Program-made: the position numbers and the translations under genes
The notes under the pieces: generated by a model
The model's database searches: none
Told to the model about the DNA's origin: nothing
What the model saw: the letters and a program-made list of their open reading frames with translations, nothing else
Source of the DNA: Rhabdothermincola_A sp041688815
GTDB taxonomy: Bacteria > Actinomycetota > Acidimicrobiia > Acidimicrobiales > Acidimicrobilacustridaceae
DNA: 64,000 nt
Reading direction: 5' to 3'
NCBI GenBank assembly: GCA_041688815.1
Contig: JBDNHK010000005.1
Location: 55,708-119,707 of the forward strand
Shown here: positions 1 through 8,158 of the stretch, piece by piece
Numbering within the stretch: position 1 is the stretch's first letter
How the letters are laid out: every line of letters begins with the position of its first letter

Positions 1-1080
1 GTCGACCCCGTCTGGCGTGCGGCGCCGGCACCCTACGGTCCCGTGGCCATCGGGATCAGCGAGGCGGTCGTGGTGGCGAGCGGTCACGATCCGGCCACCT
101 CGGTCTGGATGTTCCGAGGGGTGATCGCCCTGGGCGTGCTCATGGCCGCCGTCGGTGTGGCCCTGATCGCCATGCGGGCCGGGGTCAACCCCGCGGTCGC
201 CGTCGCCATCGGCATCGGCAACCCGCTGGTCACCCTCTACCTGGTGGGGGGCATCCACAACGACGCCCTGATGTTCGGCTTCCTCGTCCTCGGGCTCGCG
301 GCGGCGCAACGCGACCGGAAGGGTCTGGCCGTTGTCCTGTTGGTCGCGGCCACCGCGATCAAGCTGCCGGCCGCCGTGGCTCTCGTGTACCTGGGGTGGA
401 CCTGGGCGGGGCCGGCGGCCACCTTCGCCCGCCGGTTCCTCACCACGCTCGGGGTGATGGCGGCCGCCGCCGCGGGCATCGCCGTGGCCTGCATCGTCGC
501 CGGCATCGGAGTCGGTTGGATCATCGCGCTCGAGTCCACGGGCAAGGTCACCACGACCTTCTCGCCCACCACCAAGATCGGCTACAGCCTGGGAGAAGCG
601 CTGAGCTGGACCGGCCTCCCGGTGGACCCGGCCACCATCGCCGCCGTCTGGAGGCTCCTCGGGCTCGCCGCCACGGCCGTGCTCGGTGTCGTGGTCATGC
701 TGCGCAGCCCCCGCCTCGGGCTCATCAAGGCCACCGGCATCATGCTCGTCGCCTATGTCCTGCTCGGCCCTGTGTTGTGGCCCTGGTACCTGCCGGCCGG
801 TTTCGCGCTGCTGGCGGCCGCGGGCTTCGGGCGATACCGGCCCTCGTACCTCGTGGTGTGTGTGGCCATCAGCTGGTTCGTCTGGCCGACTTCGGTCATT
901 CCCGTCGACTACCTCACCGAGTACCAGCACCTCCTCGGGCTCGGAGTGGTCACCCTGGTCAGCGGGCTGGCCTTCGGCGCCCAGCGGTTCTCGTCGCGGT
1001 GGGAACGGCGCGTGTCGCGGGCCCTGGGCGACACCGCCGGGCCCGAACGTCTCCCGCCATCGCTCCTGCGAGCTGAATGA
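1..1080 (+). CDS. MptB-like polyprenol-phosphomannose alpha-1,6-mannosyltransferase (5' end outside window)
   Basis: Integral-membrane GT-C glycosyltransferase that would use polyprenyl-phosphate mannose to extend an alpha-1,6-mannan core of cell-envelope lipoglycan. The open frame runs in from base 1; its first in-window residues (VDPVWRAAPAPYGP) match the extracytoplasmic loop of MptB proteins, so the GTG at 43 is internal, not the start. Further signatures are GGIHNDALM (about base 250) and a C-terminal LGPVLWPWYLP segment. At least eight hydrophobic segments are visible. The family is usually 450-550 aa, so about 100-150 residues are missing at the window edge. MptA versus MptB is uncertain; the membrane mannosyltransferase assignment is good. 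Confidence 0.8.
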   Translation, partial: VDPVWRAAPAPYGPVAIGISEAVVVASGHDPATSVWMFRGVIALGVLMAAVGVALIAMRAGVNPAVAVAIGIGNPLVTLYLVGGIHNDALMFGFLVLGLAAAQRDRKGLAVVLLVAATAIKLPAAVALVYLGWTWAGPAATFARRFLTTLGVMAAAAAGIAVACIVAGIGVGWIIALESTGKVTTTFSPTTKIGYSLGEALSWTGLPVDPATIAAVWRLLGLAATAVLGVVVMLRSPRLGLIKATGIMLVAYVLLGPVLWPWYLPAGFALLAAAGFGRYRPSYLVVCVAISWFVWPTSVIPVDYLTEYQHLLGLGVVTLVSGLAFGAQRFSSRWERRVSRALGDTAGPERLPPSLLRAE

Positions 1081-1164
1081 GCGGGGCCGGCACAGAGGCG
1101 TGGCGGCGGGGGCCCTGACCGGTCCCATGCGGGGGTGAGGCGATGTTGAGCGTGCGGGTCTTCC

Positions 1165-2112
1165 GTGGCAACGACATGGAGGACGTCCACCGACCTGGAT
1201 CGCCTCCCGCAGCTCGTCTCCGACGAATCCACCCTCCTGTGGGTCGACACCGCCGACCCGAGCGACGCCGAGCTCGCTCAGCTCGAGAAGGTGTTCGCCT
1301 TCCACGAGCTCGCTGTCGAGGACGTTCGCGAGCAGGGTCAGCGGGCCAAGCTCGAGCGCTACGAGAAGCACGCCTTCGTGGTGGCCTACGCCCGCGCCGA
1401 TGACGGCGATCTGTCCGAGGTCGACGTGTTCGTCGGCCCCGGCTGGCTCGTCACGGTTCGGGAGGTCAACGATCGCGGCAAGACCTTCGACATCTCGACG
1501 ATGGGTGATCGTTACGAGCGCACCCGGGCCGTCGATCGCGGTGTCGGCTTCCTGCTCTACGTGGTCCTCGACTCGATCGTCGACAGCTACTTCGATGCCG
1601 TCGAGGGCAGTGAACAGAAGCTCGAGGAAATCGAGGAGTTGCTGTTCCAGGTCGGCCCCCCACCCGACGGTTCATTGCAGCAGGGACTACTCGAACTCCG
1701 TCGCGAGCAGTTGATGCTTCGGCGACGCGTGGTCCCGTTGCGCGACGTGGTGCTGGCCCTGTTGCGACGCGAGATCCCGTGGATCGAGGACGAGTCGATC
1801 GTCTACTTCGATGACGTGCTCGATCACCTGTTGCGGGTGATCGATCAGATCGATGTGCAGCGCGAGTTGTTGGGCAACGTCGTGGACGCCAGCCTCGCCC
1901 TCGGTGCCAACCGGATGAATCAGGTCATGAAGAAGATGACCAGCTGGGGCGCGATCCTGATCGTGGCCACGCTCATCGCCGGGATCTACGGCATGAACTT
2001 CGACGGCATGCCGGAGCTGCGCTGGCAGTTCGGCTACCCGTTGGCCCTGGGCCTCATGGCGCTGTCCACCGCCGGGCTCTACATCAACTTCAAGAAGAAG
2101 GACTGGCTCTAG
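1165..2112 (+). CDS. corA: CorA-family magnesium/cobalt transporter (apparent 5' frameshift)
   Basis: CorA pentameric divalent-cation channel of the cytoplasmic membrane. The signature YGMNF lies near residue 275, between the two C-terminal membrane helices, and the protein ends in the usual basic KKKDWL tail. The GTG at 1165 has no ribosome-binding site. An ATG at 1143, preceded by GGGGTGAGG, opens another frame reading MLSVRVFRGNDMEDVH, which is what a CorA N-terminus looks like and would continue as DLDRLPQL if one C near 1187-1191 were absent. The natural gene therefore probably starts at 1143 and carries a one-base insertion (real or sequencing error). The 3' end overlaps the convergent GT87 gene by 23 bp. 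Confidence 0.9.
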   Translation: MATTWRTSTDLDRLPQLVSDESTLLWVDTADPSDAELAQLEKVFAFHELAVEDVREQGQRAKLERYEKHAFVVAYARADDGDLSEVDVFVGPGWLVTVREVNDRGKTFDISTMGDRYERTRAVDRGVGFLLYVVLDSIVDSYFDAVEGSEQKLEEIEELLFQVGPPPDGSLQQGLLELRREQLMLRRRVVPLRDVVLALLRREIPWIEDESIVYFDDVLDHLLRVIDQIDVQRELLGNVVDASLALGANRMNQVMKKMTSWGAILIVATLIAGIYGMNFDGMPELRWQFGYPLALGLMALSTAGLYINFKKKDWL

Positions 2113-3340
2113 CGGCGCCCTTCGCGTCCGGGGAGGACACGGGAGCTGAGCGAGCCCGCCAGAGGCGGTGCAACGTGACCGTGAGCAGGGCGACGAGGAA
2201 CAGGTTGCGCAGCGCGATCACGGCGATGGCGTGCCACTCGCCGGGGATGAGGCCGTGGATCCACCCGAGCCCGAGGGTGCTCAGCGCCACCGTGCCCAAG
2301 GAGAGCCCTCCGATCAGCCCGTCGCCCCGGGCGGTGACGAGGGCGGCGAAGGGCAGGAACCACAGGACGTACTGAGGCGAGATGATGGAGGAGAAGACCA
2401 GCAGGCTCACCACCGCGGCGAGGGGAGCGAGGCCGTCGAGGACGAGGTCGTGGCGTGACAACCCGGCCCGGATGTCGTCGTCGGGCTCGGGGCCGGGCTG
2501 GACGGCCCGATGCGCCCACCACCAGGCCAGGACGACCACGGCCAGGCCGATGAGGCTGATACCGGTGCGAGCCACCGCCGGCGCCTCGACCGCCGTGCGC
2601 CAGGCGCCTTGCTCGACGGTGGAGCCGTGGGGATCGAGGGCGTGCAGGACGATGCCGGGGATGCTCTCGATCTGCCAGCCGTCGGCCCCGCGGAAGGTGA
2701 GGATCTGGCTGATGCCCGATGGCCCCGACCAGGCCACCCAGGCAGTCAGGGCGGCGCCGCCGGTGACCATCCATGCGGTGAGCCCGCGCCACTGGCGGCG
2801 CAGGAGCATCGACGGCGCCACCACCACAGGCCAGATCTTGGCGAACACCGACAGCGCGAGCATGACCCCGCCGGTGCGCGACCACCGGCGCCGGAGCAGG
2901 GCCAGTCCGAGGACGGCGAGGAATACCGACAGGAGGTCGATGCGCAGGTAGGGGAACGGGAAGAACACCATGGGGGTGCCGAGCAGGAGGTAGGTGATGG
3001 CGCTACGGCGCGACCAGGCCCACGCGAGCAGCCCGGCCGTGGCCAGCTCCAGCGCCAACTGGCTGAGGGCCACGGCCGTGACGGTGCCGAGCGGAGTGGG
3101 CCGGTCGACGAGCTTCATGAGCCCGAGAGCCAGCGGCGGGTACTCGACCTCGAAGTCGCGGTACGGCGTTCCCTCGCCCGACAGGATCACCTCGTAGCGA
3201 CGGGCGTCGCCACCCAGGATCGAGTTCTCGTCCTCGACTCCGCTGTGGAGAACGGCGACGATCGAGATCAGACGGGCGAGGATCAACAAGCCGACGAGGG
3301 TGAGCGGCGCCCAGGAGGGCCATCGTCGGTCGGTGGTCAC
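2090..3340 (-). CDS. GT87-family (DUF2029) membrane glycosyltransferase
   Basis: Polytopic protein of 416 aa related to the alpha-mannosyltransferases of GT87 (PimE-like) that use polyprenol-phosphate mannose on the outer face of the membrane. The N-terminal membrane segment is followed by an extracytoplasmic loop with paired acidic residues and the DFEVEYPPLALGL motif typical of this group. About ten hydrophobic segments are visible. The GTG start at 3340 lies 8 nt after a TACCCT -10 box, which fits a leaderless transcript. It is convergent with corA and overlaps its 3' end. Specific acceptor unknown; linkage to the MptB-like gene 1 kb away suggests envelope lipoglycan synthesis. Confidence 0.8.
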   Translation of the reverse strand: MTTDRRWPSWAPLTLVGLLILARLISIVAVLHSGVEDENSILGGDARRYEVILSGEGTPYRDFEVEYPPLALGLMKLVDRPTPLGTVTAVALSQLALELATAGLLAWAWSRRSAITYLLLGTPMVFFPFPYLRIDLLSVFLAVLGLALLRRRWSRTGGVMLALSVFAKIWPVVVAPSMLLRRQWRGLTAWMVTGGAALTAWVAWSGPSGISQILTFRGADGWQIESIPGIVLHALDPHGSTVEQGAWRTAVEAPAVARTGISLIGLAVVVLAWWWAHRAVQPGPEPDDDIRAGLSRHDLVLDGLAPLAAVVSLLVFSSIISPQYVLWFLPFAALVTARGDGLIGGLSLGTVALSTLGLGWIHGLIPGEWHAIAVIALRNLFLVALLTVTLHRLWRARSAPVSSPDAKGAARASPSS

Positions 3341-3348
3341 GGCTGCTC

Positions 3349-3354
3349 AGGGTA
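3349..3354 (-). promoter_or_regulatory. -10 box (TACCCT) for GT87 gene, leaderless type
   Basis: TACCCT on the minus strand ends 8 nt before the GTG at 3340, so transcription would begin at or next to the start codon. No convincing -35 hexamer. Confidence 0.5.
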
Positions 3355-3407
3355 CGAGGTGGTCGCCATCCGGTGGGTCACCGTTGCCACCGCCTTCCGC
3401 CGGATCG

Positions 3408-5969
3408 TCAGCGGCGGCGTAGGACCGCGACCGGCAGTCGAGCGGTGAGGGCGGCGATGGTGTGGGGACCGCCCTCCACGTCCCCGTCACCGAGCACGTC
3501 GTGCCACGATCCGGCGGGAATGTCGATCGATGCCCCGACCGGGGCCATGAAGCGGCGAGGGACGATCACCGCCAGGTCCTCGCCGCGTCGAAAGGCCAGC
3601 ACGTCATCGTGGTCGAGTCCGTGGGTCGGCAACGGGCGATACGGGGCTTGTCCACTCAGGGAGGCCGACTCGCGTTCGCGGAGCGCGAGCAGCCGAGTCA
3701 GGACGTGCAGCTTTACCGCCCCGTCGTCGTCCGGATCGTCGGCGGTGTGCGCCCAGCGCTCGGCGGGGCTGGGCCCGTTTCCGCTTCGGATCTCGTCCAG
3801 CAATTCTTGCCTCCGGGTCCAGTCGACCGCCCGGCGGTTGTCGGGGTCGACCAGAGAGAGGTTCCACAACTCGTCGCCCTGGTAGACGTCGGGGGTGAGG
3901 CCGATCGTGGTGGCCAGAACGACTTGGGCCAACGACGACGCCCTCCCGGCGCGCCGTATCGCCGCCACGAAGGCGGACACCTCACCGGTCCAGGGGTTGT
4001 CGATCATCGCTCGTTCGAGAAACACCGCGGCGCGGTACTCGTAGGCGAGGTCGGGGTCGATCCACGATGTCTGCTCCTTCGCTTCCCGCATCGCTTTCCC
4101 GACGTAGGCACCGGCTCGGTCGAGGCTGAGGGGGGCGGCTCCCACCAGGGTCTGCCAGAGAAGCCATTGGAGCTGGGCCGAGGGTTCTGGCGCCCGGGCT
4201 GGATCTGATCGGGAGGACGGCGCGCTCCCGCGGGTGGTGCTGCGGGCCGCGGACCCCATCCAGCTGGCGATCGCGTCGACCGTGGCATCGGGGGACTCCG
4301 ACATCCGCCCCAGGCGGGCTCTCACGTCGCCGCTGCGCTTCGTGTCGTGGGTGGTCAGGGGCAGCAGCGTCCGGGGCCATCGCGTCGTCAGCTCGGCGAA
4401 GGCCGAATGGAGCTCGGTCGCGGATGTGAGGGTGCCCGACGGATCCCCCCCGACCTCGTTCAGCCACGAGCACGGCACGAACCGGTAGCAGGCGGTGTCC
4501 TCGATCGCCTTGGCGGCCAGGGGGGCGCTGAACTGGTTGAACGCAGAAATGAACGGATCGGCCAGATCCGCGCCTCGGCGTCGGGTCAGGAGGTCGGTGG
4601 TGAGCTCCACGAGCTCCATCGCGAGGTCGGGTCGGCGCTGCCGTACCCGGGCGGCGGCGGCATCGATGCGAGCCAGGTCGGGTGGCTCGGCGGTCGCCGC
4701 TCCCGGGCCGACGTACGTGCGGTACACATCGAGCGCACAGGCCAGCTCGCGCACCACCTCGGCGCACAGACCGAGAGGCACGGGGCGGTCGAGGGCGTCG
4801 ACGACCTGGTGGAGCTCAGTGGCGGCGCGGCGCGCCTCGGGGACGAGGATCCGCTCGGCCACGTCGCGTCGGCTGGTGGCTTCGATCGTCGACCACGAGC
4901 GCTCGTCACCGGTCACGATCCGGTATCCGGCGCGCAGAATGTCGGCCCCCGAGCCCGAGGTCAGAGTTGCGTCGATGCGGGCCATCGCCTCGTAACCCGT
5001 GGTCCCGTCGACCGGCCAGGTCGGCGGAAGGGCTTCGTCGGTGGCCAGGATCTTCTCGACCACGATGGTGCGCTGTGGCCCCACCAGGTCGCGCAGCCGT
5101 TCGAGGTACCCCTGGGGGTCCACCAGCCCGTCGACGTGATCGATGCGCACGCCGTCCACGACGCCGGCACTCAGCGGATCGTCGTGCATCCATCGACGCA
5201 GCAGCGCGTGCACGTCGTCGAAGACCGCCGGGCGTTGCACCTGTACGGCGGCGAGATCGGTGATGTCGAAGAAGCGGCGCCAGTTGAGGAGGGTCGGCGC
5301 GTCCCGCCAGGGCACCGCTCGCCAGTGTTGGCGCTCCAACAGGTCGAGCGTTCCCCGAGGCGAGCGCCGCAGTTCGTCGACCACCGCTGCCACTCGGGCC
5401 GGGTCGCCGTTGGGCCCGAGCCCGAGCGACGCCACCGACTCCTCCGACAGCGGCCACCGGTCGTCGTGGTGCACGGCCACGAGGACGCCCGACGAGGAGG
5501 CGCGCTCCACGCGCACGATCTCGTCGCGAATCGCGTCGCCGAGCGGGCGGTCGAGGAAGGGCAGGGTGATGCGGCCTTCACCCGGTCCTTCGGGTGACCA
5601 GTCGATGTCGAAGTACGGGGCGTAGGCACTGGTCGGCCCCGCAGCGAGGACGCTCTGCCACCAGTGGTTCGCCGCCGAACGGATCCCCATGTGGTTGGGG
5701 ACGATGTCGAGGATCTGTCCCATGCCGTGGTCGGCCAGCGCCTCCCAGAGCCGCCGTAGCGCCGCCTCTCCGCCCAGCTCGGCCCGAACCCGACCGTGGT
5801 CGGTGACGTCATAGCCGTGGCTGCTGCCGGGAGTGGCCTCGGTCAGGGGCGATGTGTAGAGGTGGCTGACCCCGAGTCGATGGAGGTAGGGCACCACCTT
5901 CGCGGCGGCGTCCAATCCGAAGGTGGGGGAGAGCTGGAGCCGATAGGTGGCGGTGACGGTCCGAGGCAT
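3408..5969 (-). CDS. treY: Maltooligosyl trehalose synthase
   Basis: GH13 enzyme that isomerises the reducing-end glucose of maltodextrins to an alpha,alpha-1,1 linkage, making maltooligosyl-trehalose. Seen: DIVPNHMG near residue 93, nucleophile region RIDHVDGLVDP near 273-283 and acid/base region VVEKIL near 303; the N-terminus (TYRLQL..FGLDAAAKVVPYL) is diagnostic of TreY. At 853 aa it is slightly longer than many homologues. It lies 10 bp downstream of glgX on the same strand and is probably co-transcribed, so debranched glycogen chains could be passed to TreY. treZ, the usual partner that releases trehalose, is not in this window. Confidence 0.95.
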   Translation of the reverse strand: MPRTVTATYRLQLSPTFGLDAAAKVVPYLHRLGVSHLYTSPLTEATPGSSHGYDVTDHGRVRAELGGEAALRRLWEALADHGMGQILDIVPNHMGIRSAANHWWQSVLAAGPTSAYAPYFDIDWSPEGPGEGRITLPFLDRPLGDAIRDEIVRVERASSSGVLVAVHHDDRWPLSEESVASLGLGPNGDPARVAAVVDELRRSPRGTLDLLERQHWRAVPWRDAPTLLNWRRFFDITDLAAVQVQRPAVFDDVHALLRRWMHDDPLSAGVVDGVRIDHVDGLVDPQGYLERLRDLVGPQRTIVVEKILATDEALPPTWPVDGTTGYEAMARIDATLTSGSGADILRAGYRIVTGDERSWSTIEATSRRDVAERILVPEARRAATELHQVVDALDRPVPLGLCAEVVRELACALDVYRTYVGPGAATAEPPDLARIDAAAARVRQRRPDLAMELVELTTDLLTRRRGADLADPFISAFNQFSAPLAAKAIEDTACYRFVPCSWLNEVGGDPSGTLTSATELHSAFAELTTRWPRTLLPLTTHDTKRSGDVRARLGRMSESPDATVDAIASWMGSAARSTTRGSAPSSRSDPARAPEPSAQLQWLLWQTLVGAAPLSLDRAGAYVGKAMREAKEQTSWIDPDLAYEYRAAVFLERAMIDNPWTGEVSAFVAAIRRAGRASSLAQVVLATTIGLTPDVYQGDELWNLSLVDPDNRRAVDWTRRQELLDEIRSGNGPSPAERWAHTADDPDDDGAVKLHVLTRLLALRERESASLSGQAPYRPLPTHGLDHDDVLAFRRGEDLAVIVPRRFMAPVGASIDIPAGSWHDVLGDGDVEGGPHTIAALTARLPVAVLRRR

Positions 5970-5979
5970 CGAGAGGGAC

Positions 5980-8118
5980 CTACCCGTTCGTGCCTCCGTC
6001 GAGCCGGCGCAGCAGCATGACGGATCGGCTCACGACCTTCACTGGGGTCCCGGCCCGATGGACGCCGTCGGGACCGAGGGGGAAGGCCGCTTCGACGTCG
6101 TCGGGGGCGGTGTCGAGAACGATCGTCCATGCCGGTCCGTAGTGGTCCTCGGGCAACGTGAACTCGACGTCGTCGGCCGAGGCGTTGAAGATCACGAAGA
6201 AGCTGTCGTCGATGATGCGTTCGTTGCGGGGTCCGCGGCCCAGCAGGGCCTCGCCGTTCAGGAACACGCCGATGCAGCGGTTCGAGCCGGTCTCCCAGTC
6301 ATGGTCTCCCATCGGGGTGCCGAACGGAGTGAACCAGCCGATGTCGTCGATGTCTTCGCCCATGATCGGCTGGCCCTGGAAGAACCGCCGGCGGGTGAAC
6401 ACCCGGTGGGCCCGGCGCAGGCGGATCAACCGGCTGGTGAACTCCAGCAGGTCGCTGTCGGCGGTGGCCCAGCCGTACCACGACAGCTCGTTGTCCTGGC
6501 AGTACGCGTTGTTGTTGCCGTGCTGCGTGCGACCGATCTCGTCACCCCCGAGGAGCATCGGGACGCCCTGGGACAACAGGAGCGTGACGAGCAGGTTGCG
6601 CTGCTGGCGCCGGCGAAGGGTCATCACTTCGATGTCATCGGTGGGCCCCTCAACCCCGCAGTTCCAGGAACGGTTGTCGGTCGTGCCGTCGTTGTTGTCC
6701 TCGCCGTTGGCCTCGTTGCGCTTGTGCTCGTACGAAACCAGGTCGTTCAGACTGAAACCATCGTGCGCGGTCACGAAGTTGATCGACGCCGAGGGTGTGC
6801 GCCCGTTGGCCTGGTAGAGGTCGCTGGAGCCGGTGAACCGGTAGCCGAACTCGGCCACGCTGTGGTCGGCGCCGCGCCAGAAGTCGCGCACCTCGTCGCG
6901 GTATCTACCGTTCCACTCCGACCACAGAGGGGGGAAGTTGCCGACCTGGTAGCCACCCTCGCCGACATCCCACGGTTCGGCGATCAGCTTTACCTGGCTG
7001 ACTACCGGGTCCTGCTGGATGAGGTCGAAGAACGCCGACAGCTTGTCGACGTCGTGCAACTCCCGCGCCAGGGTGGCGGCGAGGTCGAACCGGAACCCGT
7101 CGACGCGCATCTCGGTGACCCAATAGCGCAGGCTGTCCATGATGAGTTGCAGGACGTGCGGGTGGCGCATGTTCATGCTGTTGCCCGTGCCGGTGTAGTC
7201 GACGTAGCGGCGCGGGTCGTTCGGGTCGAGTCGGTAGTAGGCCGCGTTGTCGGCGCCCTTGAGCGACAGCATCGGGCCGGCGTCGTTGCCCTCCGCAGTG
7301 TGGTTGTAGACGACGTCGAGGATGACCTCGATGCCCGCATGGTGGAGGGTCTTCACCATCTGCTTGAACTCCTGCACCTGCTGACCGCGCTGGCCGTACA
7401 CGGCGTAGTCGTTGTGGGGGGCCAGGAAGGCGATGGAGTTGTAACCCCAGTAGTTGTTGAGGCCCATCTGGTCGAGGTGGTAGTCGTGCACGAACTGGTG
7501 CACGGGCATGAGCTCGACGGCGGTGACGCCGAGGCTGGTGAGGTGGTCGATGATCGGCTGGCTGCACAGGCCCAGGTAGGTGCCCCGTAGCTCGGGGGGG
7601 ACTTCCGGATGGGTGGCGGAGATGCCCTTCACGTGGGTCTCGTACACCACCGTCTCGTGCCAAGGGGTGCGGGGGTGGCGGTCGTGGGACCAGTCGAAGT
7701 AGGGGCTGATCACCACCGACTTCGGCACGAACGGCGCCGAATCGCTGCTGGTGGAACCGCCGTCGGGTCCGGCGTCGAAGGAGTAGGGGAAAACCGCCTC
7801 GGCCCACTGCACCCGCCCCTCGACCGCTTTGGCGTAGGGGTCGATCAGGAACTTCGTGGGGTTTCCTCGCCGGCCCTCCTCCGGTGCCCACGGGGCGTGC
7901 ACGCGGAACCCGTAGCGCTGGCCGGGCTGGACACCGGGCAGGTAGCCGTGGCGGACGAACGCCGTGATCTCCGGGAGCTCGATCCGGCTCTCCACCCCTG
8001 CGTCGTCGAAGAGGCAGAGCTCGACTCGCTCGGCCACCTCGGAGAAGATCGAGAAGTTGGTGCCCGCCCCATCGAACGTGGCCCCCAACGGGAAGGGCGC
8101 GCCGGGCCAGATGTCCAT
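5980..8118 (-). CDS. glgX: Glycogen debranching enzyme GlgX
   Basis: GH13 isoamylase-type enzyme that hydrolyses alpha-1,6 branches of limit dextrins. An N-terminal CBM48-like part (DIWPGAPFPLGATFDGAGTN) precedes the catalytic barrel; visible are ELMPVHQF, the nucleophile motif RVDGFRFDLA near residue 340, EPWDVG near 380 and AHDGFSLNDLVS near 450. The start is placed at the ATG at 8118 (712 aa), where family similarity begins and a TAGGCT -10 box lies 7 nt upstream; the frame stays open to 8193 but that extension would overlap pepN. Upstream of treY with a 10-bp gap. Confidence 0.95.
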   Translation of the reverse strand: MDIWPGAPFPLGATFDGAGTNFSIFSEVAERVELCLFDDAGVESRIELPEITAFVRHGYLPGVQPGQRYGFRVHAPWAPEEGRRGNPTKFLIDPYAKAVEGRVQWAEAVFPYSFDAGPDGGSTSSDSAPFVPKSVVISPYFDWSHDRHPRTPWHETVVYETHVKGISATHPEVPPELRGTYLGLCSQPIIDHLTSLGVTAVELMPVHQFVHDYHLDQMGLNNYWGYNSIAFLAPHNDYAVYGQRGQQVQEFKQMVKTLHHAGIEVILDVVYNHTAEGNDAGPMLSLKGADNAAYYRLDPNDPRRYVDYTGTGNSMNMRHPHVLQLIMDSLRYWVTEMRVDGFRFDLAATLARELHDVDKLSAFFDLIQQDPVVSQVKLIAEPWDVGEGGYQVGNFPPLWSEWNGRYRDEVRDFWRGADHSVAEFGYRFTGSSDLYQANGRTPSASINFVTAHDGFSLNDLVSYEHKRNEANGEDNNDGTTDNRSWNCGVEGPTDDIEVMTLRRRQQRNLLVTLLLSQGVPMLLGGDEIGRTQHGNNNAYCQDNELSWYGWATADSDLLEFTSRLIRLRRAHRVFTRRRFFQGQPIMGEDIDDIGWFTPFGTPMGDHDWETGSNRCIGVFLNGEALLGRGPRNERIIDDSFFVIFNASADDVEFTLPEDHYGPAWTIVLDTAPDDVEAAFPLGPDGVHRAGTPVKVVSRSVMLLRRLDGGTNG

Positions 8119-8125
8119 CCGGGCG

Positions 8126-8131
8126 AGCCTA
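8126..8131 (-). promoter_or_regulatory. -10 box (TAGGCT) for glgX-treY, leaderless type
   Basis: TAGGCT on the minus strand ends 7 nt before the glgX ATG. It lies between the start of glgX and the stop of pepN (8159), so glgX-treY can be transcribed independently of pepN. Confidence 0.5.
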
Positions 8132-8158
8132 GGCGTCGATGTCCGGTCGGTGGTCGGG

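Noticed and set aside
5969..5990. A separate leaderless promoter for treY
   Set aside because: The hexamer upstream of treY is TAGGTC, which lacks the final T, and treY follows glgX by 10 bp, so co-transcription is simpler.
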